Shown here: positions 1 through 8,708 of the stretch, in pieces
How positions within the stretch are numbered: position 1 is the stretch's first letter
Layout of the letters: each line of letters starts with the position of its first letter
Assembly: GCA_013697635.1 (NCBI GenBank)
Contig: JACCWM010000149.1
Location: forward strand, 1-58,750
Direction: 5' to 3'
Source: Lujinxingiaceae bacterium
GTDB taxonomy: Bacteria; Myxococcota_A; Bradymonadia; Bradymonadales; Bradymonadaceae
Length of the DNA: 58,750 nucleotides
Program-made: the position numbers and the translations under genes
Notes under the pieces: generated by a model
Database searches by the model: none
Told to the model about the DNA's origin: nothing
Seen by the model: only the letters and a program-made list of their open reading frames with translations

Positions 1-57
1 CGGGCTGCCCCCTCCAAATTGGGCGGCAGCATCATACGTCAATTGTCTGGTTTGCAT
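1..57 (-). CDS. 5' end of a leftward gene, cut by the window edge (possible IS gene)
   Basis: Only the first 19 codons are inside the window (ATG at 57, reading leftwards: MQTRQLTYDAAAQFGGGSP). The start is supported by an excellent Shine-Dalgarno sequence, AGGAGG, seven bases upstream. The peptide is too short to assign a family. The neighbouring 21-bp direct repeats (76-120) look like the multiple end-repeats of IS21-type elements, so an IS-borne gene is the best guess, but this is inference. Confidence 0.5.
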   Translation of the reverse strand, partial: MQTRQLTYDAAAQFGGGSP

Positions 58-75
58 CGTTCTTCCTCCTGACGA

Positions 76-120
76 GGGGGTCAATTCCTCGTGTCGTCAG
101 GGGGTCAATTTCTCATGTCG
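76..120. repeat. Two 21-bp direct repeats, probable insertion-sequence terminus
   Basis: GGGGGTCAATTCCTCGTGTCG-type sequence occurs at 76-96 and again at 100-120 with two mismatches (period 24). Repeated GGGTCAATTT...TGTCG blocks just inside an element end are typical of IS21-family termini, where the transposase binds. The element's outer end would then lie near 127-129 (…CTAACACA). No target duplication can be seen from one end only. Confidence 0.45.
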
Positions 121-190
121 CCTAACACACGGTACGCCACGCCCAGGCGAATAATCCCTGCCTCTAAGCGGTTTTGGCCTCGGTAATTTG

Positions 191-225
191 CTGGCGACTC
201 AGGTCGGCAAAACCTGACTCGCCAG
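191..225. repeat. Strong inverted repeat upstream of the lipid-operon promoter
   Basis: Arms 191-204 (CTGGCGACTCAGGT) and 212-225 pair over 13 of 14 positions, with one C-C mismatch and a 7-base loop. It lies 18 bases before the predicted -35 box at 243. It is not followed by a T-run, so it may be an operator or an insulating hairpin between the IS end and the operon rather than a classical terminator. Confidence 0.5.
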
Positions 226-242
226 TCACATAAAATCAAGTC

Positions 243-272
243 TTGACAAGGATTTAGCCGACCCACTATCTA
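243..272 (+). promoter_or_regulatory. Sigma70-type promoter for the Elb-like operon
   Basis: A perfect -35 box TTGACA (243-248), an 18-base spacer and a -10 box TATCTA (267-272) predict transcription from about 279. A TTG codon at 276 that would extend the first gene overlaps this promoter and would not be within the mRNA, so the ATG at 372 is preferred as the start. Confidence 0.6.
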
Positions 273-371
273 CCATTGACCGTTCTTGTAGGGCACACGC
301 GCCCCTCTTCACCACACGACGCCAGCTACGAGATAGACGCGCCTGGTCCACTTCGCGGGAACCTAGAGTTT

Positions 372-1055
372 ATGGCAGTTCAAGATGCTCCACGACGCAC
401 CGCCGCCTTCTACGACGTCGACGGCACGCTGATCAAGACCAACGTCGTGCACGCCTACGCCTACTACGCGCTCAATTCGCCGAAGGTCTCCGACAAGCTC
501 ACCAAGACCACGGGCTTGTTGGCGAGCTTGCCGTTTTACTGGATCGCGGACAAGTTCGACCGGCGCGTGTTCAACGAGCACTTCTATAAAAACTACGCGG
601 GCTTTAGCGAAGACCGCCTGATCGTGCTCGGCGAGGAGGTCTTTGAGAAGATCATCAAGCCCAACATCTTTCCGGGTGCGCTCTCGCTGATCAAGCGCTC
701 GCGTGACCAGGGCCACGACCAGATCCTGGTCACGGGCGCGCTCGACGTGGTCACCAAACCGCTGGCCGAGTACTTCAAGGTCGACGACTTTGTGGCCAAC
801 TCGCTCGAGATCAAAGACGGTTTTGCTACGGGGCGTCTGAACAACCCGATGATCGCCGGCGCCAACAAGGCGCTGTGGCTTCGCCGCTATGCCGAGCAGC
901 ATGGCTACGACCTCGATGGCTCGTTTGCCTACGCCGACAGCGGCTCCGATATCCCGCTGCTCTCGGTGGTGGGACATCCCTGCGCCGTCAACCCCGACTT
1001 TCGCATGCGCACCAACGCCCGGGCCTACAACTGGCCCGTGGTCGACCTGACTTGA
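372..1055 (+). CDS. HAD-superfamily (subfamily IB) phosphatase, Elb-like operon gene 1
   Basis: 227-residue SerB-like HAD hydrolase. The nucleophile motif DVDGTLIKT is near the N-terminus; the conserved Ser/Thr is in LVTGALD; the acidic metal-binding motif is in YADSGSDIPLL, followed by HPCAVNPD, which is typical of subfamily IB members linked to phospholipid or acyltransferase genes. The likely reaction is dephosphorylation of a small phosphate ester, perhaps a lyso-phosphatidate-like lipid intermediate given the downstream PlsC and acyl-ligase domains; the substrate is inferred. ATG 372 is chosen because the promoter at 243-272 overlaps the alternative TTG 276; the Shine-Dalgarno is weak. 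The next gene starts 56 bases downstream. A related gene occurs, as I recall, in the Myxococcus elb cluster. Confidence 0.8.
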   Translation: MAVQDAPRRTAAFYDVDGTLIKTNVVHAYAYYALNSPKVSDKLTKTTGLLASLPFYWIADKFDRRVFNEHFYKNYAGFSEDRLIVLGEEVFEKIIKPNIFPGALSLIKRSRDQGHDQILVTGALDVVTKPLAEYFKVDDFVANSLEIKDGFATGRLNNPMIAGANKALWLRRYAEQHGYDLDGSFAYADSGSDIPLLSVVGHPCAVNPDFRMRTNARAYNWPVVDLT

Positions 1056-1061
1056 GCCACA

Positions 1062-1081
1062 CGGCCGCCTCGGTGCGGCCG
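1062..1081 (+). terminator. GC-rich hairpin between operon genes 1 and 2
   Basis: CGGCCGC (1062-1068) pairs perfectly with GCGGCCG (1075-1081) across a 6-base loop and is followed by CTTTCT. The T-run is poor, so it may be a partial attenuator or an mRNA-stabilising stem rather than a full stop, since the next gene has the same orientation and its own good ribosome binding site. Confidence 0.35.
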
Positions 1082-1111
1082 CTTTCTGCGATAAGCCCGT
1101 AAAGGATCGGA

Positions 1112-2707
1112 ATGACTGATTCACCCAAGCCCTATAATCCGGTGCGCTTTCTCGACGACGACTCCGCGCCGCGCTACTTGCACTACGGCGAGGATTTTTT
1201 GACCGCGAAGTTCCCGGCCGGAACGCGCGTCGTCTACGCCAACCCGCCGATGAAGCCCATCGAGAACCGGGGCGCGGCGATTCGCTACGCGCTCAACAAT
1301 CCTGAAGGCGGCGTGCCTCCGCTCTATGCTCAGCTCAAGCCGGGTATGAAGGTCTCGATTGCGATCGACGACATCAGCGTACCGCTGCCGCCGATGCGCA
1401 CCCCGGACATCCGCCAGCAGGTGCTCGAGATCGTGCTGGGCATCCTCAAGGACCACGGCGTCGAGGACATCGAGCTCATCGTCGCGCTGGCCCTTCATCG
1501 ACCGATGACCGCCGCCGAGGTCAAGCGCATGGTCGGCGCCGAGATCTTTGCCGAGCACTGGCCCAAGACGCTCTACAACATGGACGCCGAAGACGAAGAG
1601 AACATGGTCGTCATCGGCACCACGCGCCACGGCGAGGATGTGCAGGTCGTGCGGCGCGTAGCAGAGAGCGATCTGCTGATCTATGTGAACATCAATTTTG
1701 TGCCGATGAACGGCGGCTTCAAGTCGATCGGCACGGGCCTGTCCGGCTACAAGGGCATTCGCCACCATCACAACCCGCAGACCATCCTCAAGTCCAACTC
1801 CTACATGGATCCGGAGAAGAGCGCGCTCTACGACTCGAACACGCGCATGGGCAAGATCTTCAACGAGAAGATCAACGTTTTCCACATCGAGACCGCGCTC
1901 AATAACAAGATGTACGACGACCAGCTCAGCTTCTTGGCGCGCCCCGAGGACGACTGGACGCCGGCCGAGAACATCAAGTTCAAGACCATGCAGTGGGCGC
2001 TGCAAAAGCTGCCGCGCGCGGCCAAGCGCGCCTTCTTCCACAAGATTCCGGCCGACTACGGTCTGGTCGGCGTGTTTGCCGGCGCCACCGAAGCGGTGCA
2101 CGAAAAAACCCTGCAAAAGTGCTGGCAGCAGCACGCCGTCAAGCTCGAGGGCCAGTGCGACGTGCTCGTCTACGGCATCCCCTTTGAGAGCCCGTACAAC
2201 GTCAACTCGATCCTCAACCCGCTGCTCGTGCGGGTCATGGCGCTGGGCTATTTCTTCAACATGTACCGCAACAAGCCGGTCATCAAGAAGGGCGGCACGC
2301 TGATCGTCACGCACCCCTGCTACGACGACTTCGACCCGGAGCATCACCCGAGCTACATCGAGTTCTTCAATCGATGCCTGCCCGAGACGCGCGACTCAGT
2401 GGAGCTACAAGACCGCTGGGAAAAAGAGTTCGCCACCAACCCGAACTACATCCAGATGTACCGCACCGGAAACGCCTACCACGGCGTGCATCCGTTCTAC
2501 ATGTGGTACTGGGCCGAGAACGGCCAGGCCCACGTCGGTCGCGTGATCGTCGTTGGCGCCGAGAACGACCATGTGCCCGAGCGCCTGGGCTGGCTGCAAG
2601 CCAAGACCATGGACGACGCTCTGGAGATGGCCCGCGAGTTTCACGGGCCCAGCCCGGAGATCACGTTGATGCACCACCCCCCGTTCGTCATCGCCGACGT
2701 AGAGTGA
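1112..2707 (+). CDS. LarA-like (DUF2088, nickel-dependent lactate racemase family) protein, Elb-like operon gene 2
   Basis: 531 residues, about 100 longer than typical LarA. The N-terminal half carries the family pattern: IAIDDISVPLPPMRTPDIR followed by ALHRPMTAAEVKRMVG, equivalent to the substrate/cofactor-proximal DD(I/V)xRp and GxHrpxT motifs of LarA, and later a His cluster (IRHHHNPQ) in the region facing the nickel-pincer cofactor site. LarA homologues racemise or epimerise 2-hydroxy acids, but many paralogues have other, unknown substrates. Start ATG 1112 follows AAAGGA (1101-1106) at good spacing. It lies 43 bases before the multidomain enzyme, so co-transcription is likely. A DUF2088 gene in this position matches my recollection of the myxobacterial ether-lipid cluster; its reaction there is not known to me. 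Confidence 0.75.
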   Translation: MTDSPKPYNPVRFLDDDSAPRYLHYGEDFLTAKFPAGTRVVYANPPMKPIENRGAAIRYALNNPEGGVPPLYAQLKPGMKVSIAIDDISVPLPPMRTPDIRQQVLEIVLGILKDHGVEDIELIVALALHRPMTAAEVKRMVGAEIFAEHWPKTLYNMDAEDEENMVVIGTTRHGEDVQVVRRVAESDLLIYVNINFVPMNGGFKSIGTGLSGYKGIRHHHNPQTILKSNSYMDPEKSALYDSNTRMGKIFNEKINVFHIETALNNKMYDDQLSFLARPEDDWTPAENIKFKTMQWALQKLPRAAKRAFFHKIPADYGLVGVFAGATEAVHEKTLQKCWQQHAVKLEGQCDVLVYGIPFESPYNVNSILNPLLVRVMALGYFFNMYRNKPVIKKGGTLIVTHPCYDDFDPEHHPSYIEFFNRCLPETRDSVELQDRWEKEFATNPNYIQMYRTGNAYHGVHPFYMWYWAENGQAHVGRVIVVGAENDHVPERLGWLQAKTMDDALEMAREFHGPSPEITLMHHPPFVIADVE

Positions 2708-2750
2708 TTTTTGGCGCCGCCGAATCCATGATTTTCCGCAGGAATTGAAC

Positions 2751-5700
2751 ATGTCGACCCAGAAGAACGGCCACGATCCCCATCAGACCAACGGCCATCA
2801 GGCCAATGGCCACGCCAACGGCGCCGCCGGTGCAGCCGTGCTCGCAAGGCTCGAGCCGCTGGCCTTGGCTGAACAGGCCAGTTGGTCGGTCTCCGAGAGC
2901 TTGCGCCATCGGCGCATTCTGATCACGGGAACGACCGGCTTTTTGGCCAAGGTCGTCATGTCGATGATGCTGCGCTTTCACCCGGATATCGAGCAGATCT
3001 ATCTGGTGATCCGCGGAAGCAAGCGCCAGAGTGCCCAGGATCGCTTCTTCGATGTGGTCGCCCCCTCGGGCGCGCTGGAGCCGCTTCGCGAGATTTACGG
3101 CGACGGCTATCTAGACTTTCTGCGCGAAAAGATCACGGTCTTGGGCGGCGACGTCTGCGAGCCGTTTTTGGGCATACCTGAGGACGAAGCCCGCGCGATC
3201 TCGAGCAAGCTCGACGTGTTCATTCACTCGGCCGGCCTGACAAACTTCAACCCCAACTTGAAGAATGCGCTCGAGATCAACACCCTGGCGATGCGCAACA
3301 TCGTCGAGTTCATCCGCCTGGGCGGCTGCCACTGCTCGCTGCAGCACATCTCGACGACCTTTGTTGCCGGCGCCGCCAAGAAGCCCTCGCCAGAGATTTT
3401 CCCCGGCCCCAAGGTTTATCCGGCCTACGACGATCTCAAGATCGACTACGACGCTGAGCGCGAGATCGCCGATTGTCTGGCGCTCATCAACCACACCGAA
3501 GCGCTCTCGCGCGACCAGGAGCACCACAGCCGCTTCAGCGTCGAGGCCAACGAGAAGCTCAAGAAGCACAACCTCGACCCCAACGATCCCGTCGCCTTCG
3601 ACAAGGCCTACGAGAAGATTCGCGACAACTGGGTGGCACGCCGCCTCTCCAAGGAAGGCCGCGAGCGCGCCGCGCACTGGGGTTGGCCCAACATCTACAC
3701 GTACACCAAATCGCTTGGCGAGCGCGTGTTGGTCGCGGTCTCCGACGAGATCAACCTCTCGATCGTGCGCCCGGCGATCATCGAGAGCGCGCTCAACTTT
3801 CCCGAACCCGGCTGGAACGAGGGCATCAACACGACAGCCCCGCTGTGCTTCTTGGTCTACAAGGGCCACCGATTCGTACCCACGCGCGACGGCCTGCATC
3901 TCGACGTGATCCCCGTCGACTTTGTCGCCGGCGCCATGATCGCGATCACCGCCGCGCTGATCGAGCGCCGCCAGCACGACGTCTACCACCTGGGCTCGAG
4001 CGACAAGAACCCGGTCACCGTCGCTCGCCTCGTCGAGATGACCAGCCTGGCGACACGAAAGCTGATCGACCGCGACGTGAAGATGCCCGGTTGGAAGAAG
4101 ATCGTGCTCAAGTCGCTCGACGGCCGCGGCGTGGAGAAGGCCACCTTCGACCGGCGCTCGGCGCCGGCGTTTACCCGCGCGCTCACCGGGCTCTCGGGCT
4201 TGATCGACCGCATGCCGACGCGCTCGATGGGCGGCGTTGGCAAAGCCCTCGACGTGGTCAAGAAGAACGCCCAGGCCGCCGAGTCGATGACCACGGCGAT
4301 CTCGAAGATCTTCGATCTCTTCATGCCGTTTACCCACGACAACAAGCTCACCTTTTTGGCGCGCAACATCGGCGAGCTGGCGAGCGGGCTCAACGCCGCC
4401 GAGCGCGAGCGCTACGGCTCGCCGATTGAAACGCTGAACTGGCGCACGTACTGGCTCGATGTCCACGTGCCCGGCCTCGCCAGGCTGGCCTACCCGGAGC
4501 TCGAAGCCAAGTTTCGCGAGAACAACAAGGAAGTCTACACCTACGACGACCTGCTCGAGCTCTTTGACGCCAGCGCCTACAACTTCGAGCGCCGCGTCGC
4601 CATGCAGCACCATCACGGCGGAATCACCGAGCGCTACACCTACGGCGAGCTCAAAGAGCGCGCCGATCGCGCCGCGCTGTTCTTGCAAGGCATCGGCGTT
4701 GGCACGGGTCGCCCCGTGCTGCTCGTCGCCGAGAATCGCCCGCAATGGGGCATGGCCTACTTTGGCATCCTCAAGACGGGCGGCATCGGCGTGCCTGTCG
4801 ACTCGTCCTCGAACACGGCGCAGATCGTCAACGTCGCCGAGTCCTGTCGGGCTCAGGCGATCGTGGTCAGCGAGACGGTCTTTGAGCGCCTCGGCCGCGA
4901 GCTCGAAGACACCTTAGCCGCGCACGCCCTGCCCGTTCGCGTGGTCACCTTTGCCCAGCTCTTTACGCTGGCACTGAGCGCCGAGCCGGCCGCCGGAAAT
5001 GCCTTTGCAGCCTCCGACGACGCGATCTCCACCGCGCTCGTCGCAGCCTCGAGCGCCGGCAATCCGCTGGCCAGCCTGATCTACACCTCCGGCACCACGG
5101 GCAACCCCAAAGGGGTCATGCTCACGCACAAGAACTTCACCAACCTGCTCTCGAGCCTCAACCAGACCTTTCGCATCAGCGAGCGCGACGGCTTCTTGAG
5201 CGTGTTGCCCCTGCACCATACCTTCGAGTTCGCCTGCGGCTTTTTGATGCCGCTGTCGCGTGGCTCGACCATCACCTACATGGAAGAGATCAGCGGCGAC
5301 GAGCTCAGCTCCGCGCTAAGCTCGACGCGCGTCACCGCGCTGATCGGCGTGCCTGCCCTGTGGCAGCTGCTCTACCGTCGCATCGACCAGAAGATCGACG
5401 ACTCGCCGGCGCCGGTTCGCATCGCCTTCAACAACATGCTCGAGCTTAACAAGGCGCTGCGTGAGCGCTTTGGCATCAACCTGGGCTCGATGCTCTTTGG
5501 TGCGGTGCACCAGGGCTTTGGCGGGCGCATCAAGTACTTGATCTCGGGCGGCGCAGCGCTGCCCGAATCCGTGCTCAAGGCCTTTTACGGCATGGGCTTT
5601 GACCTCTACGAGGGCTACGGCCTCACCGAGGCCGCGCCGGTGCTCACGGTCAACAGCCCGGGCAAGGGTTTTTTCCCCGGAAGCGTGGGCAAGGCTTTGC

Positions 5701-7580
5701 CGGGCATCGAGATCGACATCAGCCAGCCCAACGCCGAGGGCGTTGGCGAGGTCATCGCCCGCGGGCCCAACGTCATGCTCGGCTATCTGGGCCGCGACGA
5801 AGAGACCGAGAAGACCATCAAGGATGGCTGGCTCTACACAGGCGATCTCGGCCGCGTCGACGCCAAGGGCCGCCTGACGATCGTGGGCCGCGAAAAAGAG
5901 ATCATCGTCACCTCCGGCGGCAAGAACGTCTATCCCGACGAGCTCGAAGAGCTCTACGGCAAGTGCCCGGGCGTGCTCGAATTCTCGGTCGTCGGCCTGC
6001 CCGACGGCCAGGGCAGCGAGCGCGTCGCCTGTCTGATCCGCCCCGATCTCGACGACCAATCCGACGCGCGCCAGATCGCCGAGGCGCGCGCCTCGATCCG
6101 CGAGTGGATTCGCGTCGAGGGCGCCCGCGTTCAGCCCCACAACCGCCTCCAGGTGCTGCGCTTTTGGGACGAGGAGTTTCCACGCACGGCTACGCGCAAG
6201 GTTAAGCGTCGCGATGTCGTCGCCATCCTCGAGCGCCTCATGGCCGCCGAGGAGCAAACCTCGCTGTCCACCGACGTCGACGACACGACCTGGACCTGGC
6301 TCGACAAGGCGCTGGGCAAGCTGTCCGATTTCGACCCGGCCCGCATCCACAATGCAACGCATGTGCTCGACGACCTGGGCTTTGACAGCCTGATGTTCGT
6401 TGAGCTCGCCAGCATCCTGGAAGCGCGCGGCTACCATGTCGTGCCCGAGCGCCTCGCTCAGGTGCAGACCGTCGGCGAGCTGCAAGCGATCCTCTCGGGC
6501 AAGGCCTCGGCCTCGACCGCGCTTGTGCTGGTCGGCGAGCGATCGCCTTCGGCGGTCGACGAGATGGCGATCAACGCCTCGTTTGCCCGCATGACCAAGC
6601 AGGCGCTCTACCTGGGCCAGATGCGCGCCTACGGGCGATTCTTCGACGTCGAGGTCTTCGGGCGCTCGAACATCCCGCACCACGATCCCAACCTGATCGT
6701 GATCGCAAACCACACCAGCCACCTCGACATGGGGTTGATCAAGTTTGCGCTTGGCGACTTTGGCACCGACATCCGCGCTCTGGCTGCCGCCGATTACTTC
6801 TTCAGCAACAAGGCACGCAAGACCTTCTTCAAGAACTTCACCAACCTGCTGCCCGTAGAACGCTCCGGCTCGCTCGAGCGCTCGCTTGGAAACGCCACCG
6901 AAGCGCTTCGCGGCGGCGAGATGTTGCTCATGTTCCCCGAAGGCACCCGCTCGACCGACGGCAAGATCAAGCCCTTTCGCCGCGGCCTGGGCTATCTGGT
7001 CGACGCGCAGGTCGTCGATATTTTGCCGATCTATATCGAAGGCACCTACCGCGCGCTGCCCAAGGGCCGCAAGTTTCCCTCGGTCACCTCGCGCCGCCTC
7101 AAGGTCTATATCGGCAAGGCGCTGAGCGCCCACGCGCTGCGAAAAGAGGCCAAGGACATGAGCCCCACCGAGCGCTTCGAGCACATCAGCAAGCGCGCCC
7201 AGGAAGCCGTCGAGGCGCTGCGCGATGCGCGCGGCGGCTCCAACGCCAACAAGGTCGAGCTCGCCCTCGAGCCGCTCTTTACGTCGCTTCCGGCCAAGTT
7301 CGAGCGCAATCAAGTCAACAGCCCGGTGAGCTTTTATTTCAGCCTCGGAAACTACGACCACCACAAGTGGACCGTCTCGGTCAACGCCGACAAGTGCGCC
7401 ATCCACCAGGGTAAGCCCAACAACGGCCAGGCCGACTGCGTGATCAAGACCAGCCCCGAGATTTTCCGCAAGATCGTCGAAGAGAGCTACGTTCCCTCGC
7501 TCGACGAGTTCATGAACGGCGCGATCAAGACCAACGACCCTGACCTGCTGCTGCGCTTTCAAGCCGTCTTTCGGCTCTGA
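2751..7580 (+). CDS. elbD: ElbD-like multidomain ether-lipid enzyme: FAR - acyl-ligase - ACP - PlsC - SCP2
   Basis: 1609 residues. After an Asn-Gly-His-rich leader: (1) fatty-acyl reductase/male-sterility domain, TGTTGFLAK near 60 and YTYTKSLGE near 318; (2) AMP-forming acyl ligase, about 600-1130, with YTSGTTGNPKG near 778, YEGYGLTE near 955, YTGDLG and GREKEIIVTSGGKNVYP near 1045; (3) acyl carrier domain, GFDSL with the phosphopantetheine serine near 1213; (4) PlsC acyltransferase with NHTSHLD near 1320 and FPEGTRS near 1395; (5) a C-terminal SCP2/sterol-carrier-like domain from about 1500. All key motifs look intact. Together they could activate a fatty acid, hold it on the ACP, reduce it and transfer acyl groups to glycerol phosphate. 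The architecture resembles ElbD of Myxococcus xanthus, reported to make ether lipids needed for development. ATG 2751 is preferred over TTG 2745 because GCAGGA is six bases upstream. Confidence 0.8.
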   Translation: MSTQKNGHDPHQTNGHQANGHANGAAGAAVLARLEPLALAEQASWSVSESLRHRRILITGTTGFLAKVVMSMMLRFHPDIEQIYLVIRGSKRQSAQDRFFDVVAPSGALEPLREIYGDGYLDFLREKITVLGGDVCEPFLGIPEDEARAISSKLDVFIHSAGLTNFNPNLKNALEINTLAMRNIVEFIRLGGCHCSLQHISTTFVAGAAKKPSPEIFPGPKVYPAYDDLKIDYDAEREIADCLALINHTEALSRDQEHHSRFSVEANEKLKKHNLDPNDPVAFDKAYEKIRDNWVARRLSKEGRERAAHWGWPNIYTYTKSLGERVLVAVSDEINLSIVRPAIIESALNFPEPGWNEGINTTAPLCFLVYKGHRFVPTRDGLHLDVIPVDFVAGAMIAITAALIERRQHDVYHLGSSDKNPVTVARLVEMTSLATRKLIDRDVKMPGWKKIVLKSLDGRGVEKATFDRRSAPAFTRALTGLSGLIDRMPTRSMGGVGKALDVVKKNAQAAESMTTAISKIFDLFMPFTHDNKLTFLARNIGELASGLNAAERERYGSPIETLNWRTYWLDVHVPGLARLAYPELEAKFRENNKEVYTYDDLLELFDASAYNFERRVAMQHHHGGITERYTYGELKERADRAALFLQGIGVGTGRPVLLVAENRPQWGMAYFGILKTGGIGVPVDSSSNTAQIVNVAESCRAQAIVVSETVFERLGRELEDTLAAHALPVRVVTFAQLFTLALSAEPAAGNAFAASDDAISTALVAASSAGNPLASLIYTSGTTGNPKGVMLTHKNFTNLLSSLNQTFRISERDGFLSVLPLHHTFEFACGFLMPLSRGSTITYMEEISGDELSSALSSTRVTALIGVPALWQLLYRRIDQKIDDSPAPVRIAFNNMLELNKALRERFGINLGSMLFGAVHQGFGGRIKYLISGGAALPESVLKAFYGMGFDLYEGYGLTEAAPVLTVNSPGKGFFPGSVGKALPGIEIDISQPNAEGVGEVIARGPNVMLGYLGRDEETEKTIKDGWLYTGDLGRVDAKGRLTIVGREKEIIVTSGGKNVYPDELEELYGKCPGVLEFSVVGLPDGQGSERVACLIRPDLDDQSDARQIAEARASIREWIRVEGARVQPHNRLQVLRFWDEEFPRTATRKVKRRDVVAILERLMAAEEQTSLSTDVDDTTWTWLDKALGKLSDFDPARIHNATHVLDDLGFDSLMFVELASILEARGYHVVPERLAQVQTVGELQAILSGKASASTALVLVGERSPSAVDEMAINASFARMTKQALYLGQMRAYGRFFDVEVFGRSNIPHHDPNLIVIANHTSHLDMGLIKFALGDFGTDIRALAAADYFFSNKARKTFFKNFTNLLPVERSGSLERSLGNATEALRGGEMLLMFPEGTRSTDGKIKPFRRGLGYLVDAQVVDILPIYIEGTYRALPKGRKFPSVTSRRLKVYIGKALSAHALRKEAKDMSPTERFEHISKRAQEAVEALRDARGGSNANKVELALEPLFTSLPAKFERNQVNSPVSFYFSLGNYDHHKWTVSVNADKCAIHQGKPNNGQADCVIKTSPEIFRKIVEESYVPSLDEFMNGAIKTNDPDLLLRFQAVFRL

Positions 7581-7594
7581 ATCGAGAGACTCCT

Positions 7595-8665
7595 ATGACC
7601 ACACTCGTCACCGGCGCCACTGGCTTTTTGGGCCGCCATCTCGTCGACCAGCTCCTCGCGCGTGGCGAGCACGTACGTGCCCTGACGCGCTCCTTTGACC
7701 TCGAACTAGCCGATCTCGGTGTCGAGATCGTCGAAGGAGACTTCACCGATCCCGAGGCGCTCGAGCGCGCCGTCGACGGCGTCAGCCACGTCTACCATCT
7801 GGCCGGCAAGGTCGAACGCGACCCCAGCCATGCCCACCGCATGTACTCGCTTCATGTCGATGGTACTCGCCATCTGCTCGCGGCGCTTCGCACCCAAAAG
7901 CTCGAGAAGATCGTCGTCGCCTCGACCAGCGGCACCGTCGGCGTTGGCACCAGCCCCAACTTCATGGCAACCGACGACTCGCCGACCGTCGAACTGCTCG
8001 TCAAGAGCTGGCCCTATTACCTCTCGAAGATCTATGCCGAGCGCGTCTGCCAGGACGCGATCGACGATCACGCCATGCCGATCGTCATGATGCGCCCCAC
8101 CCTGCTGCTCGGACCCGGCGACCGGCGCGAAAGCTCGACCGGCGACGTCGTGCTCTTCATGCAAAAGAAGATCCCAAGCTCGATGTCCGGTGGCATCTCC
8201 TTTGTCGACGCCCGCGACACAGCCCAGGCCTTCATCCTGGCCATGGACAAGGCCCCGGTGGGCGCAAAGTACCTGCTCGGCGCCTGCAACCTCACGCTGG
8301 CCGACTTCTTCAAGCGTCTTGAGGAGCTCAGCGGCGTCAAAGCCCCGTGGCTTCCGATCCCCGATCGCGCCGCGCTCTTTGGCACCAAGCTGCTCGATGC
8401 CGCCTTTCGCTCGGTAGGAAAGCGACCCGATCTCGACCCGGTCAGCGTCGATATGGCCCGCCATTTCTGGTATATCGACTCCACGCGCGCCCAGGACGAG
8501 CTCGGCTGGACTCCCCGAAACGCCAACGAGACCCTGCGCGACACGGTGCGGTGGATCGAGCGTCACCACCCCGAGTTTGCTCCGCGCAACGTGCGCAAGC
8601 TGCCTCCGGCGGGCTTCGTGCCCCAGGAGACGCTCGACTACGCGGCCAAGAATCGCGCGGAGTAA
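7595..8665 (+). CDS. elbE: Extended SDR (NAD-dependent epimerase/dehydratase), ElbE-like
   Basis: 356 residues. The N-terminal Rossmann motif TLVTGATGFLGRHL is followed by an acidic stretch and the catalytic pair in YYLSKIYAERV (YxxxK), with upstream STSGTVG providing the Ser. It belongs to the 3-beta-HSD/HpnA-like extended SDR group and probably oxidises or reduces a lipid hydroxyl or keto group with NAD(P). It starts 14 bases after the multidomain enzyme, in the same operon, and closes the four-gene set. Its place after elbD fits the ElbE position in the myxobacterial cluster as I remember it, so the symbol is tentative. The exact substrate cannot be read from sequence. Confidence 0.7.
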   Translation: MTTLVTGATGFLGRHLVDQLLARGEHVRALTRSFDLELADLGVEIVEGDFTDPEALERAVDGVSHVYHLAGKVERDPSHAHRMYSLHVDGTRHLLAALRTQKLEKIVVASTSGTVGVGTSPNFMATDDSPTVELLVKSWPYYLSKIYAERVCQDAIDDHAMPIVMMRPTLLLGPGDRRESSTGDVVLFMQKKIPSSMSGGISFVDARDTAQAFILAMDKAPVGAKYLLGACNLTLADFFKRLEELSGVKAPWLPIPDRAALFGTKLLDAAFRSVGKRPDLDPVSVDMARHFWYIDSTRAQDELGWTPRNANETLRDTVRWIERHHPEFAPRNVRKLPPAGFVPQETLDYAAKNRAE

Positions 8666-8708
8666 CAGGGCTTGTCTGCTTTGCCCCACCCAAAATCGCG
8701 TTCTAAGA

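Noticed and set aside
276-371. TTG start at 276 that would lengthen the HAD protein by 32 residues
   Set aside because: It overlaps the -10 box of a good promoter and has no ribosome binding site; the extra residues show no family similarity.
5316-7562. 748-residue open frame on the minus strand opposite the multidomain enzyme
   Set aside because: Its composition is that of an antisense shadow in GC-rich coding DNA; the plus strand frame has five intact domain motifs.
8666-8708. Possible terminator between the SDR and the PP2C gene
   Set aside because: TCGCG...CGCGA complementarity exists, but it extends into the PP2C coding end with mismatches and without T-run, so I do not call it.
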